Below are positions 16,020 through 25,283 of a stretch of DNA of 64,000 nt, in pieces. Every line of letters starts with the position of its first letter. The first letter of the stretch is position 1. This DNA comes from DASQDN01 sp963844855. GTDB lineage: Bacteria > Acidobacteriota > Terriglobia > Bryobacterales > Bryobacteraceae. The notes beneath the pieces are model-generated. The model was not told the origin of the DNA. It did not search any database and saw nothing but the letters and a program-made list of their open reading frames with translations. The stretch spans positions 124,001 to 188,000 of the forward strand of contig CAWJQP010000051.1 in the NCBI GenBank assembly GCA_963844855.1, in the 5' to 3' direction. The position numbers and the translations under genes were made by a program.

Positions 16020-17805
16020 CTAGTCGACCACGGAGGACCAGCCCCGGCGGGAGAGATCCCAGTAGATAACAGCGCCGGCTGCAATGCCCAACGCGAGCAA
16101 ACCCAAGCCTGTAACGGTTTCCTGAAGTAACAATTTGCCGACCCCGAACAGTATCCCGTAAATCAAGACACAACCGCAGATCCAGTCCAGAAGGTTCGAT
16201 AGCCCGTCCTGCCGCGGCTTCACATCGGGCGCGAGCGCTGCTATCGGACCCCACCCAGTGACAGACGGGGCGGTGCGACGGTAGAAGGCGACAAGCGTAT
16301 CATTCGATTCCGGCTTGGTCGAGGAATGTCACTAGCAACCAGACTACGGTAGTTATCGCGACCGTGATGAGCATGATCCATGCCTCATCGACCGGCTTGG
16401 CGCTGTCGAAGCCGAAGGCAGTCTGCATGGCCACCGAGACGATAAACGCTGAGATCATCGCCGACACCTCACTCCATGCGTTGATGCGCCACCAATACCA
16501 TCGCAGCAGCAGTACCGAGCCAGTTCCCGCGCCGGTCAGGATAAGCAGTTTCCAGGCTCCCGCGATTGAGTCCATGTAGAAGGTGACGACGGCGGACACA
16601 ATCGTTATGAGTACGGTTGCAAGCTGCGCCGCTCTTACATAATGATCGTTCCTCAGCATTGTCGTTGATAAAGCGGCGATAGAAGTCGTTGATGAGGTAG
16701 CTGGCTCCCCAATTCAACTGTGTCGCGATCGTTGACATGTACGCCGCTGCAAACGCGGCGACCATCAAGCCGCGCAGATACGGTGGCAGGTGGTCGATCA
16801 TGACCATCACATAGCCGGCCTCCTTGTCTTCCAGGCCGGGATACAAGATCAGCGACGCGAGGCCGACGAGAATCCACGGCCATGGCCGAACGGCATAATG
16901 AGCGATGTTGAACCAGAGCGTCGCCAACAGGGAATGCCGCTCGTCTTTGGCGCAGAACATGCGCTGTGCAACGTATCCTCCTCCGCCTGGTTCGGCGCCG
17001 GGATACCAGGTGGCCCACCACTGCACGGAGATATAGACAACGAACGTGATCACCGGCATCCAGGCCGATCCGATATCGGGCACGAAGCTGAGGATGGAAC
17101 CTTGTCCGCCACCGGCTGCAGCGCGTGCCGCATCGATGGCCATCAACTTGGCCTTCATGGCGCGCCATGCCGCCGACCGCTTGAACGGCTGCTACGGCGA
17201 GCACGATCACCATTCCCATCTTGATGAAGAACTGAACCACGTCGGTCACAAGCACTCCCCACAAGCCCCGATAGCGTGGAGATGAACGAAGTAACCGCGA
17301 TCAGACCAAGAACGATCAGCAGAGCTTCGGTTTTGTCGACGCCCAGCACAAGCGTTAGGATCTTGACCATCGCGAGATTGACCCAGCCGAGAATGATGCA
17401 GTTGATGGGAATGCCGAGATAGAGCGCTCGGAATCCGCGGAGGAAGGCGGCCGGCTTGCCCGAGTACCGGATCTCGGAAAACTCAATGTCTGTCATGACG
17501 CCGGACCGGCGCCACAGGCGGGCGTAGAAGAACACAGTCAGCATTCCGCTGGAGACGAAGTTCCACCACAGCCAGTTACCTGCGATACCTCGTGTGGCAA
17601 CCAAGCCGGTGACGACCAGTGGGGTGTCGGCGGCAAACGTGGTCGCGACCATCGACGTGCCGGCGAGCCACCATGGAACGTTTCTGCCCGACAGGAAAAA
17701 TTCGCTCACGCTCTTACCGGCGCGAGCTTTGTAATAAAACCCAATGCCGACGTTGAGAGCAAAGTAAAGAGCCACTACCAGCCAGTCGATCGTGGTAAGC
17801 TGCAT
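16020..17805 (-). CDS. Sodium:solute symporter (SSS family), frameshifted
   Basis: About 590 residues of a Na+-coupled symporter of the SSS family, starting at ATG 17805 (MQLTTIDWLVVALYFALN) and ending at 16020. Conserved pieces appear in successive frames: SVSEFFLSGRNVPWWLAG, LWGVLVTDVVQFFIKMG, the QRMFCAKDERH sugar-symporter signature, NWGASYLINDFYRRF, and after the last break SNDTLVAFYRRTAP followed by two C-terminal membrane helices. Breaks fall near 17262, 17160, 16660 and 16310; after each, homology resumes immediately, so single-base indels are the simplest explanation. As written the sequence cannot encode a functional carrier. It lies alone between convergent and divergent neighbours; substrate probably a sugar or sugar acid. 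Confidence 0.75.
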
Positions 17806-17983
17806 TCGCTGAATTATACAGGCGCGCGTAGACGATCTGTTACGAAAACAATCTTGCCAGAAGATGTTTGGTTCGAAACTGTATTGACTCGCAACACAAA
17901 TCACTTCACCTTGCCAACGAACCTATGGTATTCTGCCGTCAGCGCTGTAGCGCTCAGTTCACAATTAGAAGGATTTGGGTTAC

Positions 17984-18190
17984 ATGAAGGAAACCGGTGT
18001 TGTCAAGTGGTTCAACGCTGCGAAGGGCTTCGGCTTCATTCAGCGGGAAAACGGGGAAGACGTATTCGTACATTTTTCGGCGATCCAGAACTCTGGCTAT
18101 CGCACTCTCAATGAAGGCGCCAAAGTGTCATTTCTCGTGAAGCAAGGACCAAAGGGGTTGCAAGCCGAAGAAGTAGCGACACTAGCTTGA
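17984..18190 (+). CDS. csp: Cold-shock-domain protein
   Basis: A 68-residue single cold-shock domain. RNP1 (KGFGFIQR) and RNP2 (VFVHFSAI) are both intact, and the opening ETGVVKWFNAAKG is typical of CspA-type RNA chaperones. ATG at 17984 is chosen over an in-frame TTG 9 bases earlier because AGAAGGA is well spaced from it. The roughly 50-base leader contains a small stem, AGCGCT-GT-AGCGCT, just upstream of the ribosome site, which could influence translation. A strong terminator follows the gene. It binds single-stranded RNA and DNA and melts secondary structure. Confidence 0.95.
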   Translation: MKETGVVKWFNAAKGFGFIQRENGEDVFVHFSAIQNSGYRTLNEGAKVSFLVKQGPKGLQAEEVATLA

Positions 18191-18238
18191 ACCGGGGCCG
18201 GTTCCGTACCGGCAGATCACAGTTTATTCTGAAACAAC

Positions 18239-18275
18239 AAGGCTCGGAGCCATCGGTTCCGGGCCTTTTGCTTTT
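18239..18275 (+). terminator. Rho-independent terminator of the cold-shock gene
   Basis: A 13-base-pair stem (18239-18251 with 18255-18267, two G-U pairs) closed by an ATC loop and followed by TTGCTTTT. It lies 48 bases after the csp stop codon. Confidence 0.85.
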
Positions 18276-18303
18276 ACGTTGCCTGGACAACTTGACAGTT
18301 CGA

Positions 18304-18331
18304 TAATAATTATTAAACAATAGATATTGTT
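18304..18331 (+). promoter_or_regulatory. Twin-palindrome operator, Fur/PerR-box-like
   Basis: Two adjoining inverted repeats: TAATAATTATTA (18304-18315, perfect) and AACAATA-GA-TATTGTT (18316-18331, perfect 7-base arms). AT-rich inverted repeats of this kind are the binding sites of Fur-family repressors, and the site ends 6 bases before the proposed GTG of a Fur-family gene. Autoregulation, and control of the downstream ahpC/ahpD genes by peroxide, is inferred. Confidence 0.6.
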
Positions 18332-18337
18332 GATACC

Positions 18338-18777
18338 GTGGCGAAGGCGCCTCCAGAAGAGTCTTTCGCGAGTTGTGCATGCGGCACGGCTTAGCCGTGA
18401 CGCACCAGCGACAGGTAATCTACGAGAGCCTGACCTATATGGAAGGACACCCGAGTCCGGAGTCCGTCTATGCGGTTGTGAAAGAGCGCATCCCATCGAT
18501 TTCGCTCGCCACTGTGTATAAGAATCTGAAGACTTTCGAGGAGCATGGATTGATTCAGGAGGTGAGCCCTCACCACCGGTCGGCTCGCTTTGAGACCAAC
18601 TCGACGCCTCACCATCATCTGGTTTGCTTGCGTTGCAAGTCCATTGTTGACGTGCCTGCGGACGAGGTGGAGCCCGTCCGTCTGAAGAAACGCGCTCCGG
18701 GCGGTTTCCGAATCCAGCGCTACAGCGTCGAAATGCTCGGCTATTGCGGTGAATGCGCAAAGCAGATCGAATCGTAA
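18338..18777 (+). CDS. Fur-family regulator, PerR-like
   Basis: A metalloregulator of about 145 residues. The winged-helix part includes GLAVTHQRQVIYESL, HPSPESVYAVVKERIPSISLATVYKNL; the metal part has TPHHHLVCLRCKSI and GYCGECAKQI, the two C-x2-C pairs of the structural zinc site. Genes for ahpC and ahpD follow at once, so it is more likely a PerR-type peroxide sensor than an iron regulator. I start it at GTG 18338; the frame from there (VAKAPPEESF) joins the main frame only if one C is missing near 18366, otherwise the gene would start at TTG 18373, without its first helix. The missing base is probably an assembly error. Confidence 0.8.
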
Positions 18778-18815
18778 ACCGTCTTTCAATCATCAATTTA
18801 GAACAAGGAGCAACA

Positions 18816-19354
18816 ATGTTAGGAGTCGGAGATAAATTCCCCGAGTTTAAAGTCAAGGCGACTGTCGGCATCGATAAGAACAACGCCTTTAAGGATCTTA
18901 CCCACGAAAGTTATCCCGACAAGTGGAAGGTCTACTTCTTTTGGCCGAAAGGATTTCACCTTTGTCTGCCCGACCGAGATTGCCGGTTTCGGCAAGCTGA
19001 ACGGTCAATTTCACGATCGTGACACGCAGGTGATCGGAGGCAGCACGGATTCTGAGTTTGTTCACATGGCATGGCGTCAGAATCACGATGATCTGAGAGA
19101 ATTTGCCATTCCCGATGCTCGCAGACGTGAAGCGGGAACTCTCCGAAGAACTCGGAATTCTAGATCCTAATGAGGGTGTTTGTCAGCGCGCAACATTCAT
19201 CGTGGATCCCGATAACATTATTCGTCACGTGTCGGTAAACGATCTGAGCGTTGGACGCAACGTCGATGAAGTCCTGCGCGTGCTTGATGCCCTTCAGACG
19301 GACGAACTTTGTCCCTGCAATTGGCAGAAGGGCCAGGAAACTCTGCACGTCTAA
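18816..19354 (+). CDS. ahpC: Alkyl hydroperoxide reductase AhpC, frameshifted
   Basis: A 2-Cys peroxiredoxin of about 179 residues that reduces hydroperoxides. ATG 18816 has AAGGAG 6 bases upstream. The first frame carries LGVGDKFPEFKVKA and ...YFFWPK. After an extra base near 18951 the next frame gives FTFVCPTEI with the peroxidatic cysteine and QVIGGSTDSEFVHMAW; after a second break near 19105 the third frame gives LPFPMLADVKRELSEELGIL and the resolving cysteine in DELCPCNW. Both breaks look like single-base indels. The sequence and the following ahpD fit the AhpD-dependent AhpC type. Likely under control of the PerR-like gene upstream. Confidence 0.85.
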
Positions 19355-19382
19355 ATCTTTGTTGGATTAATACGCAGTAGTG

Positions 19383-19425
19383 AGGCGTGCGGAAGCCGGC
19401 AGAAGGGTCTCCGCACGCCTTTCGT
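19383..19425 (+). terminator. Hairpin between ahpC and ahpD
   Basis: An 11-base-pair perfect GC-rich stem (19383-19393 with 19410-19420) with a 16-base loop, followed by TTCGTT. It may end part of the ahpC transcripts so that ahpD is made at a lower level, or act as a processing or stabilising structure. Confidence 0.6.
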
Positions 19426-19442
19426 TGTCTAAGAGGAGAATC

Positions 19443-19965
19443 ATGTCAGTCGAAACTTTCCTAGAGTCCATTCCGGCATACGCAAAAGACCTAAAGTTGA
19501 ATTTGAGCGCAGTGCTTGCGCCAAACCGAACTCACGCCGCAGCAATTATGGGGAACCGCTCTAGCCTGCGCCATTGCTTCTCGAAATCCTGCCGTATCTG
19601 AACGCGATTTCCGTCGAATCGCAATGCTCACCTGCCGAGCAGGCGGCCGATGCCGCTCGAACAGCAGCGTCGATTATGTCGATGAACAACGTTTATTATC
19701 GATTTCTGCATCTCACCGATAACTCGAAGTATAAGAGATCCCTGCGCGTCTACGTATGCAGGGGATTCGGACCCATGGCGTGGATCACGCCGATTTCGAG
19801 TTGTGGTGCACTGCCGTGTCTGCTATTAATAACTGCCAAACCTGCGTGGCATCGCACGAGAAGGTGCTGCGAGAGAAGGGAATAACGGAAGAGCAGGTTG
19901 CTGCGGCCGTTCGCATTGCCGCGGTCATTCATGCCGCTGCGGTAGTGTTCGACGCGGCTGCCTAG
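19443..19965 (+). CDS. ahpD: Alkyl hydroperoxide reductase partner AhpD, frameshifted
   Basis: The carboxymuconolactone-decarboxylase-family protein that re-reduces AhpC, about 174 residues. It starts MSVETFLESIPAYAKDLKLN (AGAGGAG upstream), then after a break near 19517 reads LTPQQLWGTALACAIASRNPAV, then near 19590 moves to a frame with AARTAASIMSMNNVYYRFLHL, and near 19740 to the last frame with HADFELWCTAVSAINNCQTC. The catalytic C-x-x-C (CQTC) followed by VASHEKVL and the conserved histidine is intact. At least three single-base breaks interrupt the gene as given. It completes the ahpCD pair. Confidence 0.85.
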
Positions 19966-19989
19966 CGCTTCCTCCAAGAGAGGAGCGAA

Positions 19990-20485
19990 ATGAACGACGA
20001 CATCCAAAAACTCCGTGAGCTGATTAAAGACATCGACATCGGGATGCTGACAACGGTACAACCGGACGGCACGCTACACAGCCGGCCGATGTCGAACCAG
20101 AGTTCTGCATCGAACTTCGATGGCACGCTTTGGTTCTTCACTGAGCCTGGAATCGACCAAGGTTCACGAAGTCCAAGGCGATAGCCATGTGAACGTCAGC
20201 TACGCCGATGCGACTAAACAGAACTACATTTCTGTAAGCGGAAGGGCTTCCGTTGTTCGAGACCGCGCAAAGATGAAAGAACTTTGGACCGTATTCCACA
20301 AGGCCTGGTTTCCAAAAGGTCTGGACGATCCGAACATTGCACTCCTGCGCGTCGACGTAGACAAGGCCGAGTATTGGGATGCGCCATCCGGAAAGATTAT
20401 CCAGATGATCGGTTTTGCCAAAGCTATGCTTACCGGCAAGCCATACGGCGATGAAGCCCTGGAGCACAAGAAAGTCAATTTGTAA
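19990..20485 (+). CDS. Pyridoxamine-phosphate-oxidase-like FMN-binding protein, frameshifted
   Basis: About 165 residues of the general-stress-protein-26 type of split-barrel flavoprotein. The N-terminal part reads ELIKDIDIGMLTTVQPDGTL and HSRPMSNQ, the FMN-phosphate-binding region; a break near 20150 moves to the frame with NVSYADATKQNYISVSGRAS, KELWTVFHKAWFPKGLDDP and a WDAPSGKI strand. ATG 19990 has AGGAGCG upstream. These proteins bind FMN or FAD and are stress-induced; an enzymatic role here is unknown. It follows ahpD by 24 bases and probably belongs to the same peroxide-response unit. Confidence 0.75.
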
Positions 20486-20545
20486 AGTTCAAGGGGCCCG
20501 CCTCAGTAGCGGGCTCCACTCGCGATACGATGACAACTCCGAGCA

Positions 20546-22118
20546 ATGCTAGACACCTCGATTATTGTCGTCTACTTCCTGATCGTCTTCGCGATCGGCT
20601 TCTATCATTCGCGTCGCGAGCGGACATCCTCCGATTACTTTCTTGCCGGCCAGAATGTCGGTTGGTTCGCCGTCGGCGCCTCCCTGTTCGCTACCAACAT
20701 CTCCAGTGAGCACTTTATAGGGCTGGCAGGTTCCGGCGCGTCGACAGGACTCGCGGTGGGATGCTACGAGTGGTCCGCGAGCTTTTGCTTGTTTCTGCTC
20801 GGATGGCTATTCGTCCCGCATTACTTGCAAACGCCGCGTGTTCACGATGCCGGAGTTTCTCGAGAAGAGATTCAGCCCGGGCTGCCGCTGGTATCTGACG
20901 TGGGTCTCGATCTTCGCGTATATCTTCACTGAAGATCTCGGTGTCCCTTTTTGCCGGCGGTATTTTGATTCGCGAGATTGTCGGTTGGGACTACATGACT
21001 TCGGCGATCCTGCTCGTGGTCGCTACTGGCATATACACCGTGGCGGGAGGGTTGGCGGCCGTGATCTATACCGACTTGTTTCAGGCGTTCGTGTTGATTG
21101 GTGGCGCCGTCCTGCTGACCGTGTTTGGGCTGAACGAAGTCGGTGGGTTCGAGGGTTTGAGGGCAGCGCTGCCTGCCGGACTTCTTTCACATGATCAAGC
21201 CCAACAGTGATGCCGACCTATCCGTGGCTCGGCACGACCGTGGGCACTCTGATACTCGGCACATGGTATTGGTGCACCGATCAGGTGATCGTGCAGAAAA
21301 CGCTCAGCGCCAAGGGCATCCCCGACGCCCGGAAGGGAGCGTTCTTCTGCGCTGCTCTAAAAATCACTCCTGTATTCATCATGGTGCTGCCCGGTTTGAT
21401 CGCGAAGACCCTGTGGCCCACTGATGTGACCGGCGACAATGCGTACCCTCTCCTCGTCAAGCGACTGATGCCTGCCGGTTTATCGGGACTGATGGTCGCG
21501 GCGCTGCTTGCAGCCTTGATGTCGTCGTTGAGTTCGGTTTTCAATTCCTGCTCGACACTAATCACCATGGATGTTTACAAAAAATGGCGTCCAGCGGCAA
21601 GCGAGAAGCGCCTTGTATTCGTTGGGAGAGTGACAACAGCAGGAATCGTTGTGATCAGCGTGTTGTGGATTCCGTTCATACGAAACCTCAACAACGAGGT
21701 GTTTCAGTATCTACAGAGTGTTCAGGCTTACGTTGGCGCTCCCATCACTGCGACGTTCCTGGTGGGGATTTTGTGGCGTGGCGCCACTGCTCCCGCTGCC
21801 TTGACGACGCTGCTCACCGGCGGAGTCATCGGCGGATCGCGGTTCCTGATGGACATTCTGCATAACGCGATGAAGATGGATCTGGGTCCGCTAAACTCGG
21901 TTGTCGAGTACAGTTTTCTGAACTTCAGCGTATGGGTTTTCACGTTTTGCGTTCTGCTAATGGTCATTGTGAGCCACCTTACGGCTGAGCGGCAAGCGGG
22001 CGAGCGCGTGCCCTCCGAACTGCGCGTCGGACGTTTTGTGCCCGGATCGTTCCAGGAAGTCGCATTTACCGCCGTAGTTGGTGTCGCGATCCTGGGGCTT
22101 TGGTTTCACTTTCGATGA
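20546..22118 (+). CDS. Sodium/sugar (SGLT-like) symporter, frameshifted
   Basis: About 520 residues of an SSS-family Na+-coupled carrier. The N-terminus SSDYFLAGQNVGWFAVGASLF and FATNISSEHFIGLAGSG are hallmark SGLT regions; later pieces are VFTMPEFLEKRFSPGCRWYL, AGGLAAVIYTDLFQAFVLIGG, TWYWCTDQVIVQKTLSAKG (signature region) and MAALMSSLSSVFNSCSTL-like residues in the last frame. Frame breaks lie near 20835, 20935, 21185 and 21208, each with seamless continuation. It is followed within 30 bases by galactonate dehydratase and then KDPGal aldolase, so D-galactonate or a related sugar acid is the likely substrate. A short hairpin (20493-20517) precedes it. Confidence 0.75.
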
Positions 22119-22148
22119 CCCCTGAAATGAATGTGATAGATTGACCGC

Positions 22149-23372
22149 GTGAACCGAAGATCTGTAATCGCAAGTCTATTTAGTGGCGCAGGAATGAGCG
22201 CTTTCGCTCCGGCTGAAGCATTAGCCCAGCAAAAGGGAAACAACGCTCCGATCACGCCGAAAGAAAAGATTCAAGTCACGAAGCTCGAGACCATTCTGGT
22301 CAAGCCAAGGTGGCTGTTTCTCAAAATTCATACGAACGTCGGGATCGTCGGTTTAGGTGAGCCCGTGACGGAAGGCAGGGCTCTTACCTGTCAAACGGCC
22401 GTCAATGAAGTAGCGCCATATCTGGTTGGAAAAGATCCTCGCGCTGTGACGCACCACTGGCAGGCGATTTACCGGCATGCGTTCTACCGCGGTGGCCCAA
22501 TTCTAACGAGCGTCCTGAGCGGGATCGATCAAGCGCTGTGGGACATCAAAGGAAAGGCGCTTGGCGTTCCGGTTTATGAGCTGATGGGTGGGCCGACTCG
22601 CAACAAGGTTCGCGCTTATTCCCACGCCCGAACGCCGCAGGCGATGCGCGAAGACATTAAGAAGGGATTTACCGCGTTCAAGACTGGCCCCGCCAAGCGT
22701 CGCCCGTCAAGGTACGTCGAGACGCCCGCCGAAGTGGCTTATGCCGTCGAAAAGTTCGCCGAGCTTCGGCAAGCCGTAGGCCCGAACGTCGATATCGGTA
22801 TTGATTTCCACGGCGCCATCAGCCCTGCTACAGCTAAGCTCCTGATCAAGGGCTACGAACAGTACAGCCCCATGTTTATCGAAGAGCCCTGCCAGGCGCA
22901 GAACCATGACGTGATGGCGGAGATTGCTCGGGGAACGCATCTGCCCATCGCGACCGGCGAACGTGTATTCACGAAGTGGGGCTTCCTCGACGTGCTGCAG
23001 AAGCGAGCAGCCACCATTGTTCAGCCTGACCTATGCCACGCAGGCGGGATCACCGAATGCCGTCTGATCGCCGGAATGGCCGAAGCTTATTACGCTTCGC
23101 TTGCCCCACACAATCCCCTCGGTCCAATCTCGCTTGCCGCAGGTGTCCAACTTGCCGCGTCGATTCCCAACTTCCTGATCCAGGAGCAGGTGTCCTTGGG
23201 CGAAGGATACATCAAGAACCCATTCAAGATCCGAGAAGGCTATCTCGATCTGCCGACGGCGCCCGGGTTGGGAATCGAACTCGACGACAACGCCATGGCG
23301 GATAAGATCGGGCACGACTGGCGAAATCAGGAAAGCTACGACGCAGAGGACGGCAGCGTCGTCGATTGGTAG
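22149..23372 (+). CDS. dgoD: D-galactonate dehydratase-like enzyme, exported
   Basis: A 407-residue enolase-superfamily dehydratase. The GTG start is followed by a twin-arginine-like leader (MNRRSVIASLFSGAGMSAFA...ALAQQ). The barrel carries the metal ligands in IGIDFHGAIS (D), FIEEPCQAQ (E) and IATGERVFTKWGF (E), QPDLCHAGGITE, and the catalytic histidine in APHNPLGP, the pattern of galactonate dehydratase rather than mandelate racemase. It converts D-galactonate to 2-keto-3-deoxygalactonate. The upstream symporter and downstream aldolase complete a De Ley-Doudoroff-type route. The export signal on a sugar-acid dehydratase is unusual but recurs in the gene at 58453. Confidence 0.82.
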   Translation: MNRRSVIASLFSGAGMSAFAPAEALAQQKGNNAPITPKEKIQVTKLETILVKPRWLFLKIHTNVGIVGLGEPVTEGRALTCQTAVNEVAPYLVGKDPRAVTHHWQAIYRHAFYRGGPILTSVLSGIDQALWDIKGKALGVPVYELMGGPTRNKVRAYSHARTPQAMREDIKKGFTAFKTGPAKRRPSRYVETPAEVAYAVEKFAELRQAVGPNVDIGIDFHGAISPATAKLLIKGYEQYSPMFIEEPCQAQNHDVMAEIARGTHLPIATGERVFTKWGFLDVLQKRAATIVQPDLCHAGGITECRLIAGMAEAYYASLAPHNPLGPISLAAGVQLAASIPNFLIQEQVSLGEGYIKNPFKIREGYLDLPTAPGLGIELDDNAMADKIGHDWRNQESYDAEDGSVVDW

Positions 23373-23382
23373 TCTGAAAGAG

Positions 23383-24057
23383 ATGAATAAGCAGCAAATT
23401 CTGTCGTCGATCCTCGAGATCGGCGTTGTTCCTGTGGTGCGGACTTCTTCGGCCGAGTCGGCGATTCGGTCGATAGAAGCTTTGCATCGAGGAGGCATTC
23501 GATCCGCTGAGATCACAATGACGGTTCCGGGAGCCATCCACGCGCTGGAGAAGATTGCCGATCAGTTTGGCGACAGCATTGTACTGGGTGCAGGTACGGT
23601 TCTTGATCCAGAGACAGCGCGTGTATGCATGCTGGCCGGCGCGCAGTTCTTCGTAACCCCATCGCTGAATCTGAAGACAATCGAAGCGGCCAATCGCTAT
23701 TCGAAGCCGATCATGCCGGGTGCTCTAACGCCGACCGAAGTGGTCACGGCATGGGAAGCCGGAGCGGATGCCGTGAAAGTTTTCCCTTGCAGCGCAGTCG
23801 GTGGCGCGAAGTACATCAAAGCGCTCAAGGGACCGTTCCCTCAAATCGAGATGATTCCGACAGGTGGCGTCAATCTGGATACGGCCGCCGACTTCCTCAA
23901 GGCAGGAGCCTGCGCAGTAGCCGTCGGCGGCGAATTGATCGACGGAGAAACAATCAAGGCAGGGAAGTACGAAGTCTTCGAGGAGCGAGCGCGTCAGTAT
24001 CTTGAAATCGTAAGGAAAACTCGAGAAGAGTTGAAGGCGAAGGCAGCAGCGCGCTAA
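23383..24057 (+). CDS. 2-keto-3-deoxy-(6-phospho)galactonate/gluconate aldolase
   Basis: A 224-residue class I aldolase of the KDPG/KDPGal family. Visible are VVPVVRTSSAESA at the N-terminus, EITMTVPGA with the catalytic glutamate, LGAGTVLDPE, the Schiff-base lysine in ADAVKVFPCS and the phosphate-binding IPTGGVNL. It splits the keto-deoxy acid into pyruvate and glyceraldehyde (3-phosphate). It lies 10 bases after the galactonate dehydratase on the same strand. Without a kinase gene in the cluster, the choice between a phosphorylated and a non-phosphorylated substrate is open. Confidence 0.85.
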   Translation: MNKQQILSSILEIGVVPVVRTSSAESAIRSIEALHRGGIRSAEITMTVPGAIHALEKIADQFGDSIVLGAGTVLDPETARVCMLAGAQFFVTPSLNLKTIEAANRYSKPIMPGALTPTEVVTAWEAGADAVKVFPCSAVGGAKYIKALKGPFPQIEMIPTGGVNLDTAADFLKAGACAVAVGGELIDGETIKAGKYEVFEERARQYLEIVRKTREELKAKAAAR

Positions 24058-24061
24058 AGTT

Positions 24062-24421
24062 TTAGCGCGTTTTCGGCTTTTTCGGTGGTTTCTTCTGGGC
24101 GCCGCGCTTTCCCGCCTCAACGGACGCGGCGCACCAATCCTTCATTGTGTCGGGATCCTCGAAAATTTCCGGCGGAGCCTCATAGTACGACATCACCTCA
24201 TCTCGATCCGGGAACGGTTTGAAGGCCTTCAAGCGCCGTTCGGAGAATCGGAAACGATTCTCGTTGTCGGCTTTCAAGTAGAGCGCGTTGTCAGCTACCA
24301 GGGCGAAAATGACTCCATTGCAGTAGAGAGCATATCCACCGAACATGAACCGTGCAGTAATTTCGCCCAAAGGCGAAAACTGCTCTTTCAGAAATTCGAC
24401 ATATGGGCTTGTCGATGGCAT
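24062..24421 (-). CDS. TfoX N-terminal-domain protein
   Basis: A 119-residue protein with the TfoX/Sxy N-terminal fold: YVEFLKEQFSPLGEITARFMFGGYALYCNG, then FALVADNALYLKAD and a Y-x-x-x-P-x-E-x-x-x-D segment. The last 15 residues are a Lys/Pro-rich basic tail (KRGAQKKPPKKPKTR). Full-length TfoX is a competence regulator; this short form lacks the C-terminal domain and its function in most bacteria is unknown. It is convergent with the aldolase gene (4 bases apart). Confidence 0.8.
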   Translation of the reverse strand: MPSTSPYVEFLKEQFSPLGEITARFMFGGYALYCNGVIFALVADNALYLKADNENRFRFSERRLKAFKPFPDRDEVMSYYEAPPEIFEDPDTMKDWCAASVEAGKRGAQKKPPKKPKTR

Positions 24422-24442
24422 CAGACATGGAGCCAGCGCTTT

Positions 24443-25240
24443 CTAGGGCTGGTCGTAAGCCGGTAGTCGCCGTACCCAGATATTGCGGAAACGAACGCGC
24501 GTATCGTGATCCTGAAGCGCCAGCGGCTCTTCGGCGGCATGCGGAGCGTAAGTTCCAACGACTCTATGGGCCATGCGTCCAATGATTTCCTTATGGTGAT
24601 GCATCAGGACACCGTTATGAAAAACGGTGACAAACGCTGGCTTAACCAGCTTCTCACCTTCAAATTTAGGAGCTTCGAATACGATGTCGTAAGTCTGCCA
24701 TTCGCCCGGTTTCCGCGAGACGTTGACCGGCGGCGGCCATTGGCCATAGATCGAGCCAGCTTGACCATCGGCGTAGGTTGGATTGTCGGCAGACGAATCG
24801 AGTACTTGGATCTCATACCGACTCATGAGAAGAACACCACTATTGGCGCGATTCTGCCCGTATCCACGAATCTCAGTTGGCGCTGCGAACTCGATGTGAA
24901 GTTGAATATCTCCGAATTTTTCCTTCGTGACCAGATCACCAACTCCCCTTGTAGGAGCGAAAGTGGAGCCGTTTTCGACCGTCCAACCGGCTGGCTTGCC
25001 CTTTGTCGTCCACTTTGAGAGATCTTTTCCATCGAACAGCACGATGGCATCGGAGGGCGGCTGACCCACCGTTGCGCCCGGCGTGACCATCTTTGGCTTA
25101 GGTCGATCCTTGTCGTGGACTTTCCACTTTTGTCCGGGAAGGACCGCCGTATCCGAGTAGCCGGTGACCTCTGTACCCTGCTGAGCGGAAGCGACGAACG
25201 CAAATGCCCCCATGATCACTGCAAATGCCGAGAGTCTCAT
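24443..25240 (-). CDS. Secreted DUF1080 / 3-keto-disaccharide hydrolase-like protein
   Basis: A 265-residue exported protein: signal peptide about 1-19 (ends VASAQQ), then a concanavalin-like DUF1080 domain with VLFDGKDLSKWTTKGKPAGWTVENG, SGVLLMSRYEIQVLDS, and GEWQTYDIVFEAPKF; the final RFRNIWVRRLP strand is characteristic. DUF1080 proteins are frequent in Acidobacteriota and Planctomycetota; some cleave 3-keto sugars, others bind glycans. Proximity to a sugar-acid catabolic cluster fits a carbohydrate role. It diverges from the histidine kinase gene across 43 bases. Confidence 0.82.
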   Translation of the reverse strand: MRLSAFAVIMGAFAFVASAQQGTEVTGYSDTAVLPGQKWKVHDKDRPKPKMVTPGATVGQPPSDAIVLFDGKDLSKWTTKGKPAGWTVENGSTFAPTRGVGDLVTKEKFGDIQLHIEFAAPTEIRGYGQNRANSGVLLMSRYEIQVLDSSADNPTYADGQAGSIYGQWPPPVNVSRKPGEWQTYDIVFEAPKFEGEKLVKPAFVTVFHNGVLMHHHKEIIGRMAHRVVGTYAPHAAEEPLALQDHDTRVRFRNIWVRRLPAYDQP

Positions 25241-25283
25241 TCGCTTCTCAGTATATGCCTGACGAATCCGTCAGAATGGAAAT

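Noticed and set aside
20493..20517. Hairpin before the galactonate symporter as a full terminator
   Set aside because: It has a 9-base stem with one G-U pair but no T run after it; at most a weak or Rho-assisted stop.
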